38,968 nt of DNA. Source: Hellea sp. (lineage in GTDB: Bacteria > Pseudomonadota > Alphaproteobacteria > Caulobacterales > Maricaulaceae). The position numbers and the translations under genes were made by a program. The number at the start of each line of letters is the position of its first letter. Position 1 is the first letter of the stretch. Where the stretch lies: contig JAHDEZ010000025.1 of NCBI GenBank assembly GCA_020628425.1, positions 1 to 38,968 of the forward strand, in the 5' to 3' direction. The notes beneath the pieces are model-generated. The model was not told where the DNA came from and searched no databases. It saw only the letters and a list, made by a program, of their open reading frames with translations. Shown piece after piece: positions 1 to 6,166 of the stretch.

Positions 1-134
1 TGATTATCCTTGAGGTGGACTTTAATCCCACAACGACAAGCGCACATATAACAGGTGGACGTCTTGACCTCATCCGCCACTTCCGGCGAATAAGCGACCT
101 CTTCCTTGACCGTCTTGAACGGATTTGTCCCCAT
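1..134 (-). CDS. molybdopterin oxidoreductase, N-terminal part (runs off left edge)
   Basis: Read on the minus strand, an open frame begins with ATG at 134 and continues to the window edge (44 codons). A GAGGA ribosome-binding site lies a few bases upstream. The translation contains a cysteine cluster C28-x2-C31-x3-C35 followed by G-I-K-V. This is the N-terminal [4Fe-4S] motif of the molybdopterin-bis-MGD oxidoreductase family (formate dehydrogenase, nitrate reductase and relatives). No signal peptide or twin-arginine motif precedes the cluster, so the enzyme is probably cytoplasmic. Substrate cannot be told from this fragment. The gene is transcribed away from the Rhs island and represents the chromosomal flank to its left. 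Confidence 0.8.
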   Translation of the reverse strand, partial: MGTNPFKTVKEEVAYSPEVADEVKTSTCYMCACRCGIKVHLKDN

Positions 135-235
135 GTCCGAATCCTCGAATTTCTGAAGTCTTAGAGGGTTTTAGGACTTATTTCGAGGTGATTAATGGCA
201 AGTCTATAGGAAAATATGTTCGATAAGACTTAATT

Positions 236-1447
236 ATGCCTTCAGGCGAAATAAGGAAGAGAAAATGGTGCCCGGGGGTGGAGCATAATTTACATGACAA
301 TTTAACGGGCACGGAGACTTATCATGAGCACTTCGGCCAGATGGAAGTGGTGGATTATGATGTGACCCGGGACGGCTCTGGCGTCATCACCAATTATGAC
401 GCCCAGTTCCGGGTGATACTGGGCACGGGTGTGGACAGCCGTCTGGGCTATCATGACGTGCAGGCCGACAGCCTGTCCTTCCCCTTTGTGAACCATCAAG
501 GCTCCACCATCACCCTGATGGATGAGACGGGCAACCGAATGACCTCTGACGGGCTCGGAGCCTTGGTCTATGACCCTTACGGCAAACAGGTCAAAGGCGA
601 CCTTGAGGGCTATCCCTACCGCTATACGGGCCGCCGCTATGACGCCCAGACCGGTCTCTATTACTACCGCGCCCGCTATTACGACCCCGACACAGGACGG
701 TTCCTGCAAACTGACCCCATAGGATACGCCGACCAGATGAACCTCTATGCCTATGTCGGGAGTGATCCAGTGAATGCGACCGACCCGAGTGGGATGTGTG
801 GCAAAGTTGATCAAATAGATGGGTGCCTAATAATAGCGAGAAACGACTATCCAAAAGATGATCCATCAGTGAAAAATATAGATTCAAATGATTGGACTAC
901 AATTAATGAAAGGGCGATGTTTGTTAACACCCAGATTCCATCAGGAACAAATGCGCCTCCACTGGTATGGGGAACCCCTAGGGAAGCAGATCTCACAGAG
1001 ACAGACTTAAGCGATTTAGGTGGGAGAATTCAAAAATATGCTGGTGATAAAAGTGGGCGATTGCACGCTCTAATAATGGAATCGGCTAATAACAATTCAA
1101 TACCTATCGCTCTAATAATCACAAACCTCTCCGCTGGAGGAGGAGGTGATGATACAAAGACATCTTATACTCATCAAGGCGGAGTAGGAAGATTTGCGGT
1201 AAATATTGATGGTCATGTTTACGGTTATCAGCATAAACTAGGAGCCCCAATCATATTTGCATTAACCGGAACCGTTACGGGTGTAAAAGATTTACAAGAC
1301 TATCCTCATGACTCTGATCGTAAAAAGACCGCTTCACTTATCAACGATACCTTTGGTGCTATTCAGAAAGTTACAGGTGGTCAAAGATATTTTGTATATT
1401 TTTTCAATTCTGTTGAAATAGTTTCCGCGGGGACAATTGAACCATAA
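236..1447 (+). CDS. Rhs-family C-terminal fragment with variable toxin-like tip
   Basis: Residues about 35-187 are a typical Rhs-associated core: YD-type repeats, [10 protein letters not shown], a [19 protein letters not shown] stretch and a final D183-P-S-G-M, which matches the usual core boundary. The 216 residues that follow are unrelated to the core and are the expected place of a toxin domain; I do not recognise the family. Composition shifts at the border: 38 of 60 bases are G/C at 601-660 but 25 of 60 at 1081-1140. A full Rhs protein has over 1000 residues and a signal peptide, so the N-terminus is missing. The first ~16 codons cover a tRNA-derived repeat, so the start at 236 is unsupported. 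A lipoprotein gene follows 13 nt downstream and is the likely immunity gene. Probably no longer secreted, though the tip could still be expressed. Confidence 0.8.
   Translation: MPSGEIRKRKWCPGVEHNLHDNLTGTETYHEHFGQMEVVDYDVTRDGSGVITNYDAQFRVILGTGVDSRLGYHDVQADSLSFPFVNHQGSTITLMDETGNRMTSDGLGALVYDPYGKQVKGDLEGYPYRYTGRRYDAQTGLYYYRARYYDPDTGRFLQTDPIGYADQMNLYAYVGSDPVNATDPSGMCGKVDQIDGCLIIARNDYPKDDPSVKNIDSNDWTTINERAMFVNTQIPSGTNAPPLVWGTPREADLTETDLSDLGGRIQKYAGDKSGRLHALIMESANNNSIPIALIITNLSAGGGGDDTKTSYTHQGGVGRFAVNIDGHVYGYQHKLGAPIIFALTGTVTGVKDLQDYPHDSDRKKTASLINDTFGAIQKVTGGQRYFVYFFNSVEIVSAGTIEP
263..282 (-). repeat. partial copy of tRNA-Phe 3' end (candidate attachment site)
   Basis: This stretch matches 3795-3814, the 3' end of tRNA-Phe and the bases just beyond it, at 18 of 20 positions and in the same orientation. 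It retains the T-stem 3' strand and the acceptor end with CCA; both mismatches fall in the acceptor stem. Two such direct repeats bracket the Rhs island, as expected after integration into a tRNA 3' end. No integrase gene remains between them. Confidence 0.5.
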
Positions 1448-1460
1448 AGGAGACCCTCTA

Positions 1461-1778
1461 GTGTCAAATTTTCCGTCAATTTTTTTTACATCTATAAGCT
1501 TTCTAAGTTTAATTTTGGTTGGCAGTTGTTTTCAAAATAGAAATTATGATTGTTATAAGCTTCCAGAAAATGAAATAATCAATAGAATAGATTACGCAAT
1601 TATGCACAAGAGTGACGGTAAGTATGATGAAGATCACCCTTGGGGAAGGCTGGTCGGAAAATGGGAGGTTCAAGAATTAACGGAAATGTTTTCAGGTGAA
1701 CCCGATCATTATTACGTGAATGTTCGTATAGGCTTAGGAAGAAAAAAAACCAATACGGTTCATTTGTTTTCAGACTGA
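1461..1778 (+). CDS. small lipoprotein, candidate immunity protein of the Rhs tip
   Basis: I chose the GTG at 1461 because an AAAGGAGA ribosome-binding site ends 7 nt upstream; a TTG at 1437 would overlap the Rhs gene but has no such site. The product has 105 residues. It begins with a hydrophobic segment (residues 4-20) ending in V-G-S-C23, an acceptable lipobox, so it should be a lipid-anchored envelope protein. The mature part is polar and contains no domain I recognise. Position directly after an Rhs toxin-like tip, low G+C like that tip, and small size all fit an immunity role, but this is inference from context. A lipoprotein immunity protein would suggest that the toxin acts in the periplasm or envelope. 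Confidence 0.6.
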   Translation: MSNFPSIFFTSISFLSLILVGSCFQNRNYDCYKLPENEIINRIDYAIMHKSDGKYDEDHPWGRLVGKWEVQELTEMFSGEPDHYYVNVRIGLGRKKTNTVHLFSD

Positions 1779-2094
1779 ACTGTCCATTGGCGATAATTGT
1801 ATAACAGGCTTTATCATAAACTAATGTGACTCTAGCTTTGTGCACGCATTGCAAGGTAAAACTGTAGGCAAGGAATTAAAGAAGCAATGAACCGCCCCGG
1901 GTTTGCCGGAGGCTCCACTTTAATAGTAAATGGAGCATATTATGGCAAACAAACTGACCTGAGCCCCTAAACTTCCTCCATTTTCTGGTAGATTTTCCAA
2001 CAGCAATGACCTGCTCCCACAACTACCTTTGATCGTTTAGCAGGGTCAAAGATTTTGATTGCGAGGCGTTCGAAAGACCTGCTATCAAATCAGC
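1779..2094 (+). other. gene-free stretch with possible insertion-sequence end remnants
   Basis: No convincing gene is visible. At about 1888-1917 there is a G+C-rich segment (TGAACCGCCCCGGG, then GCCGGAGGCT), and at about 1956 and 2008 two related starts, TGACCTGAGCCCC and TGACCTGCTCCC. Both styles resemble terminal inverted repeats of IS3-type elements, but no transposase remains and I cannot prove an element. The rest is A+T-rich spacer between Rhs fragments. Confidence 0.25.
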
Positions 2095-2271
2095 ATGTGG
2101 GTGATGCCAAATACCGAAAATTTCTGGAAAGAGATTAAGAACGAAATAGACGACAATGATCGCCGCCGCGTAGAACGTGTCTGTGATATGCTGGGAACAA
2201 TTGTTGGAGATGGTTCAGCTGCCATCGGACAAGAAATGTTAGATGAAGACCCTAAACCTAATGATGATTGA
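2095..2271 (+). CDS. small hypothetical protein in Rhs island
   Basis: An open frame of 58 codons from ATG at 2095; a TTG 12 codons earlier or the ATG at 2104 are alternative starts, and none has a clear ribosome-binding site. The product is charged and soluble, with a helical middle (N-D-R-R-R-V-E-R-V) and an acidic end. No family recognised. It stands 21 nt before a small membrane-protein gene. In this setting it may be the last piece of a displaced Rhs toxin tip, with the next gene as its partner, or a free-standing small protein. Coding status is uncertain. Confidence 0.4.
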   Translation: MWVMPNTENFWKEIKNEIDDNDRRRVERVCDMLGTIVGDGSAAIGQEMLDEDPKPNDD

Positions 2272-2292
2272 GTAATGAAGTAGTGAATTAAA

Positions 2293-2562
2293 ATGTATAA
2301 GGCACGAAAATTCTTCAAGATTTATTTATTTGCATTTCTGCTTATTTTTATTCTGGGCACTGCCAAGAGTATTTTGGACGGGTACCGATACTTTTGTGAT
2401 GGCTTTAATGCATGTGACAAGTCAGGTGCCGTGCTATCGTGGTCGGATTTTTTTTCCAGAAAAATTGCAGTGTTGATTGGAACGAGTATTTTTGCAGTTC
2501 CCCTTACGATGATCATTTTACAAATCCAATTTAACATCAATTCAAAGAGTGATTCAGATTAA
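2293..2562 (+). CDS. small two-helix membrane protein, possible orphan immunity protein
   Basis: An 89-residue product from ATG at 2293. Two hydrophobic segments are evident, at about residues 8-27 and 55-78, separated by a polar loop with two cysteines (C34, C41), which could face the periplasm. No family recognised. Small membrane proteins are common immunity partners of pore-forming or lipid-attacking toxins, and this gene lies between two Rhs fragments, so an orphan immunity role is plausible but unproven. The A+T-rich composition matches the neighbouring variable modules rather than the Rhs core. Confidence 0.45.
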   Translation: MYKARKFFKIYLFAFLLIFILGTAKSILDGYRYFCDGFNACDKSGAVLSWSDFFSRKIAVLIGTSIFAVPLTMIILQIQFNINSKSDSD

Positions 2563-2590
2563 ACCAATTATTGCTAGTTATAAAAAGCAC

Positions 2591-2886
2591 GTGCCGCGCC
2601 TCTCCCGCCTCTTTTTAGCCGTTGCATTATTCTTCGCGTCGTTTGCGGCTTACGGGCCTGTTTATGGAGATGAGTGTGGGCGTAAGGTTACGCGGTTTGA
2701 GTATGACGGTCTGGGGCGGACGGTGGGGACGCTTACTTTTGATGACAGGAATGGTACCCGCCATCTGGAGCAAATGCCATTCAAGGGCCAAATTCTATAC
2801 ACAGTCGTAAAGAAGTGATAAATGGAAGACCTCCTTTTGAGATGCCAGACGCGAAAAACATTCGAATTTTGGATGAAAAAGAATGA
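2591..2886 (+). pseudogene. Rhs N-terminal remnant joined out of frame to a toxin C-terminal tail
   Basis: GTG at 2591 lines up with the ATG of the second Rhs copy (3215). The frame encodes a Sec signal peptide ending V-Y-G and the beginning of an Rhs protein (V-T-R-F-E-Y-D-G-L-G-R). The match to the second copy stops at 2768. From 2770 a different frame, +1 to the Rhs frame, stays open for 38 codons to TGA at 2884-2886; its product contains the segment N-G-R-P-P-F-E-M-P and ends I-L-D-E-K-E. The Rhs frame itself stops at 2818. The tail's TGA overlaps the ATG of the next gene (ATGA), the normal arrangement of a toxin and its immunity gene. This looks like a deletion or recombination junction that fused an Rhs beginning to the very end of a toxin. 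Not functional as a toxin. Confidence 0.65.
2604..2768 (+). repeat. 165-bp direct repeat, copy 1 (Rhs 5' end)
   Basis: Aligns without gaps to 3228-3392 with 6 mismatches in 165 bases, all in the first half, in the signal-peptide and early mature region. The identity ends abruptly at the sequence CGCCATCTGG in both copies. Confidence 0.9.
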
Positions 2887-3215
2887 TAATATACGAAGAA
2901 GAATTTTATAAAGCGGCAAAAAAAAGATTAAGTGAATTTCAAAATAAGGGGTTTAAGTGTAGCTTGAAATTGGTGGTCGACCTAAATGACGAAACATTTT
3001 GCTCTTTCGACGCCGAGTCGGCGGATATCATTTTCAAAATCGTTGTTTGGAATTCCGGGGAGATTGGGGTTGACGTAGTGTACTTAGCTTCAGAAGCATG
3101 CATCATTCTTAATCCTCCCAATATCGAATTTGCTTTCAAAGAAAAGGTCGATTTTTATTTTGAGCAACTATCTAGATTGCCGTTACAAAACGTAGCTGAT
3201 GAGGACGCGGAATAA
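2883..3215 (+). CDS. candidate immunity protein
   Basis: A 110-residue acidic, soluble protein without signal peptide or membrane segment. No family recognised. Its ATG overlaps the stop of the preceding toxin tail by ATGA, and its TAA overlaps the next Rhs ATG as TAATG, so it was translationally coupled on both sides. Small size, acidic charge, A+T-rich coding and location right after a toxin tail are typical of immunity genes in Rhs loci. The reading frame is intact while its toxin is almost fully deleted, as seen when immunity genes are retained as orphans. Function is inferred from context only. Confidence 0.6.
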   Translation: MIIYEEEFYKAAKKRLSEFQNKGFKCSLKLVVDLNDETFCSFDAESADIIFKIVVWNSGEIGVDVVYLASEACIILNPPNIEFAFKEKVDFYFEQLSRLPLQNVADEDAE

Positions 3216-3796
3216 TGCCCATGCTTCCCCGCCTCTTTTTAGCCTTTGTATTATTCTTCGCGTCGTTTGTGGTTTACGGGCCTGTTTATGGTGATGAGGG
3301 TGGGCGTAAGGTTACGCGGTTTGAGTATGACGGTCTGGGGCGGACGGTGGGGACGCTTACTTTTGATGACAGGAATGGTACCCGCCATCTGGTGAGTGAG
3401 AGCACGCGGGAGTATGATGTGCTCCATAATGTTGTGCGGGAGGTGAGCCACCGTGTGACCTTTGACCAGGACGGGGACGGTGTCTCTGAGCCGGCTATCT
3501 CCACTTATGAGACGATTGAGGCGCGCACGGGTTATGAGGACCCGAACTGGCCACAAAAGCCGACCATAACTAATAATCCGAGATTTTCCCATTTGAGTGA
3601 GGCAGAGCAGCGCCGCCGGGCGGGGCAGGTCTGGTATGACAAGGAGACGGGCCTGCCGCAACTGGCCATTAACAGCGAGGCCTATTGTACGGATGTGCAG
3701 TCGAGCAATGCGGCTTTGCTTGAGACATCTGAAGTCTTTTCGGTGGATCGCGGGGAACAGACGGTTCTCTGTTCGAACAATGAATTAAGTAGATAA
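3215..3796 (+). pseudogene. Rhs N-terminal fragment, truncated at tRNA-Phe
   Basis: ATG at 3215 has GAGGA 9 nt upstream and overlaps the previous stop. The 193-residue product starts with a Sec signal peptide (hydrophobic residues 5-21, cleavage near V-Y-G before D-E) and continues as the beginning of a secreted Rhs/YD-repeat protein, including an F-E-Y-D-G-L-G-R repeat unit and D-Q-D-G-D-G-V. Intact members continue for over a thousand residues. Here the frame stops at 3794-3796, one base before the 3' end of tRNA-Phe, so the body of the gene was cut off at the tRNA boundary. It could still give a short secreted peptide, but is best treated as a gene remnant. Confidence 0.7.
3228..3392 (+). 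repeat. 165-bp direct repeat, copy 2 (Rhs 5' end)
   Basis: Partner of 2604-2768 (159 of 165 identical, no gaps). Downstream of 3392 this copy continues into true Rhs sequence, whereas copy 1 jumps into a toxin tail, so copy 2 preserves the ancestral continuation. Confidence 0.9.
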
Positions 3797-3797
3797 A

Positions 3798-3873
<76 letters not shown>

Positions 3874-3912
3874 CCGGTTCGAATTGTGCGAAGCACTTTC
3901 CGGAAGTGGCGC

Positions 3913-3941
3913 GTTATAGGGAAAACAATTCTCGATGTAAA
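3913..3941 (-). promoter_or_regulatory. probable promoter of tRNA-Phe
   Basis: On the minus strand TTTACA (-35, 3936-3941) and TATAAC (-10, 3913-3918) are separated by 17 bp, and the mature tRNA begins about 40 nt further on. Spacing and sequence fit a housekeeping promoter. Confidence 0.55.
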
Positions 3942-3999
3942 CGACAAATCCGAAAGAAATTCACGTGGATTAAAACTCAATTGTCGCAGCTGATTTTGT

Positions 4000-4017
4000 T
4001 ATAATTGCTTTGCAATT
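4000..4017 (+). promoter_or_regulatory. probable feoAB -10 element with overlapping inverted repeat
   Basis: TATAAT at 4000-4005 is a perfect -10 hexamer about 40 nt before the feoA start; the -35 is not obvious. It is overlapped by the inverted repeat AATTGC-TTT-GCAATT (4003-4017). Iron-uptake genes are usually repressed by an iron-sensing regulator (Fur, Irr or RirA in alphaproteobacteria), and this position would suit such an operator, but the sequence does not let me name the regulator. Confidence 0.4.
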
Positions 4018-4044
4018 GAGAACCGTTCGCAGTAAGTCACGGCG

Positions 4045-4281
4045 ATGACATTAAGAGAACTCAGACGCGGGCAATCGGCCCATGTAACCGGCTTTAATGC
4101 CCAAGAAGAACAGCTTGAGACCCGATTAAGAGAAATCGGTTTCGCGGAGGGCGACCGGGTTGAGCTCATGCATTGGGGATTGTTTGGCCGTAATCCAATA
4201 ACTGTAAAACTCAATGGCACGCTTATCGCCATGCGAAAAAATGAAGCCAAAGCTGTTAAAGTAGAATTGGAACAGGCATGA
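4045..4281 (+). CDS. feoA: ferrous iron transport protein A
   Basis: A 78-residue cytoplasmic protein of the FeoA family, an SH3-like fold that acts with the G-protein permease FeoB in Fe(II) uptake. The typical pattern is visible: an N-terminal L-R-x-L-x-x-G-Q segment, R-L-R-E-I-G-F-A-E-G-D at about residues 32-42, and a final strand with I-A-M-R-K-N-E-A. Length is normal for the family. Its stop overlaps the feoB start as ATGA, so both are made from one transcript. No strong ribosome-binding site precedes the ATG. Confidence 0.9.
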   Translation: MTLRELRRGQSAHVTGFNAQEEQLETRLREIGFAEGDRVELMHWGLFGRNPITVKLNGTLIAMRKNEAKAVKVELEQA

Positions 4282-6119
4282 CTAAAACCAGCTCGGCAAG
4301 GCTCGCATTATTAGGTGCACCCAATTGTGGTAAGACGTCATTATTTAATGCATTGACCGGTGGCCGGGCCAAGGTTGCAAATTATCCAGGCGTAACCGTC
4401 GAATATAGAAAAGGTCAGTTGACGACCCCAGGAGGTCAGACAGCCGAACTCCTAGATCTTCCGGGTGTCTATGGTGATTGCGGCCACTCCATGGATGAAC
4501 GTGTCGCCATTGATGCTATTCGGGGTAATCTGGATGGAGAGACAAAGCCGGACGGTATCTTGTTCGTTATGGATGCAACATCCATCCATACCCATTTGCA
4601 TAATGTGTTGCAGGCAAAAAACCACGGGCTCCCGGTTACCCTTGTATTGAACATGATGGATATGGCAGCGAGAGACGGTATTGAGATCGACATACCGACC
4701 TTGGAGAAGGAACTTGGTATACCCGTTATCGCCTGTGTGGCGGTTCGGGCTTCCGGGCGAGCCCATTTGATAGAATATATGGAACAGTGGTTGCCGTCTC
4801 TGGTTCAAAAAACGGTTCAAGCCCCACAAGCTGAGTCGGATGCCCTAAAAGCTCTGCAGAAGCGCGCCCGTTCAATTTCAGCCTCAGCCGTCACGCACAA
4901 TAAGAGCGGACAAACACAATCAGACGCTATCGACAAAATCGTCCTGCACCCAATTTTAGGGCCCATCATTTTGATGGCCATATTGTTTTTGATGTTTCAG
5001 GCGGTCTACGCGTGGTCCGGTCCGTTTATCGATGCTATTGATGGTGCTTTTGGCGCAGCAGCGGAATGGGTTGGCAGAACACTGCCCGATGGATGGGTGA
5101 GCTCTCTGATCGGTGACGGTATCATCGCTGGTGTTGGCGCCGTACTGGTCTTTATTCCGCAGATTGTCATCCTCTTCGCGTTTATATTGGCGCTCGAGGC
5201 TTCCGGCTATATGGCGCGGGCGGCGTTCCTGGTGGATACGCTTATGGCAAAGGTCGGGCTGAATGGTCGGGCCTTCATCCCGCTACTGTCCAGTTTTGCT
5301 TGTGCCATTCCTGGGATCATGGCCGCGCGCTCAATAGAAAGTGAGCGGGATCGTCTGACCACCATTATGATCGCGCCGCTTATGACATGTTCAGCCCGCT
5401 GGCCTGTCTATTTCGTTATCGTCGGCGCTTTTATTCCAGCTCAAAAGGTGGGGATTTTTAATCTACAAGGCCTGGTCATGTTTGGGCTTGTTTTAGCTGG
5501 AGTGATTTTCGCTCTGATAGCGGCTTTTGTTTTAAAGCGCACGATGCTCAAGGGGGGGCAATCCACATTGCTGCTAGAACTGCCAAGCTATAAAATGCCG
5601 GTCCTGAAAGATTATTTATTGGGCCTGTGGGAGCGGGCGATGATATTCGTCAATCGGGCGGGTCGTGTTATCCTGCCAGCGTCAATTATTATCTGGTTTC
5701 TGGTCCGTTATCCTACGCGGGATAATGGCCTAGAGGGAACCTATGCGGGCATGGTAGGACAGTTTCTCGAGCCGATTTTTGCGCCTATCGGATTTACCTT
5801 GGAAATGGTCATCTCACTCATCCCGGCTATGGCGGCGCGCGAGGTCGCCGTTAGTTCTCTGGGGACAATTTACGCGCTTGATGAAAGTGTGGTCGAAGAC
5901 CAACTCGGCGGCGTATTAGCGGCGGATTGGTCACTCGCGACGGCATTGGCGTTTCTGGCTTGGTTTGTTTTTGCGCCGCAATGTCTGTCGACGTTGGCGG
6001 TCATGCGCAAAGAGACAAATGGATGGAAATGGCCCATTTTCGCCTTCACCTATCTATTTATCCTCGCTTATTTGGCGGCTGGCTTAACCTATCACATTGC
6101 CAAGGCTTACGGCCTCTAA
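4278..6119 (+). CDS. feoB: ferrous iron transport protein B (GTPase permease)
   Basis: A 613-residue inner-membrane Fe(II) transporter. The cytoplasmic G domain shows a P-loop G13-A-P-N-C-G-K-T-S21, the G2 region N-Y-P-G-V-T-V-E (35-42), G3 D60-L-P-G and G4 N125-M-M-D128. From about residue 225 on there are repeated hydrophobic segments with the two Gate/nucleoside-recognition domains and the FeoB C-terminal region. It is shorter than the E. coli protein (773 residues) but typical for the compact form found in many alphaproteobacteria, without extra C-terminal extension. No feoC follows. Translationally coupled to feoA. Confidence 0.95.
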   Translation: MTKTSSARLALLGAPNCGKTSLFNALTGGRAKVANYPGVTVEYRKGQLTTPGGQTAELLDLPGVYGDCGHSMDERVAIDAIRGNLDGETKPDGILFVMDATSIHTHLHNVLQAKNHGLPVTLVLNMMDMAARDGIEIDIPTLEKELGIPVIACVAVRASGRAHLIEYMEQWLPSLVQKTVQAPQAESDALKALQKRARSISASAVTHNKSGQTQSDAIDKIVLHPILGPIILMAILFLMFQAVYAWSGPFIDAIDGAFGAAAEWVGRTLPDGWVSSLIGDGIIAGVGAVLVFIPQIVILFAFILALEASGYMARAAFLVDTLMAKVGLNGRAFIPLLSSFACAIPGIMAARSIESERDRLTTIMIAPLMTCSARWPVYFVIVGAFIPAQKVGIFNLQGLVMFGLVLAGVIFALIAAFVLKRTMLKGGQSTLLLELPSYKMPVLKDYLLGLWERAMIFVNRAGRVILPASIIIWFLVRYPTRDNGLEGTYAGMVGQFLEPIFAPIGFTLEMVISLIPAMAAREVAVSSLGTIYALDESVVEDQLGGVLAADWSLATALAFLAWFVFAPQCLSTLAVMRKETNGWKWPIFAFTYLFILAYLAAGLTYHIAKAYGL

Positions 6120-6166
6120 TACGAATTCTATAAAACGAATCACTAATAATAAATCAGGTGAATACT

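Noticed and set aside
302..814. 170-codon open frame on the minus strand opposite the Rhs core
   Set aside because: It mirrors the G+C-rich repeated Rhs core, whose plus-strand protein is clearly a known family; the antisense product shows no family features.
3758..3777. GAACAG/CTGTTC hairpin as a tRNA-Phe terminator
   Set aside because: On the minus strand it is followed by a C-rich sequence without a T run, and it lies inside Rhs-derived coding sequence.
6158..6166. GTG start for transketolase at 6158
   Set aside because: The ribosome-binding site AGGTG overlaps this codon and is correctly spaced for the ATG at 6167.
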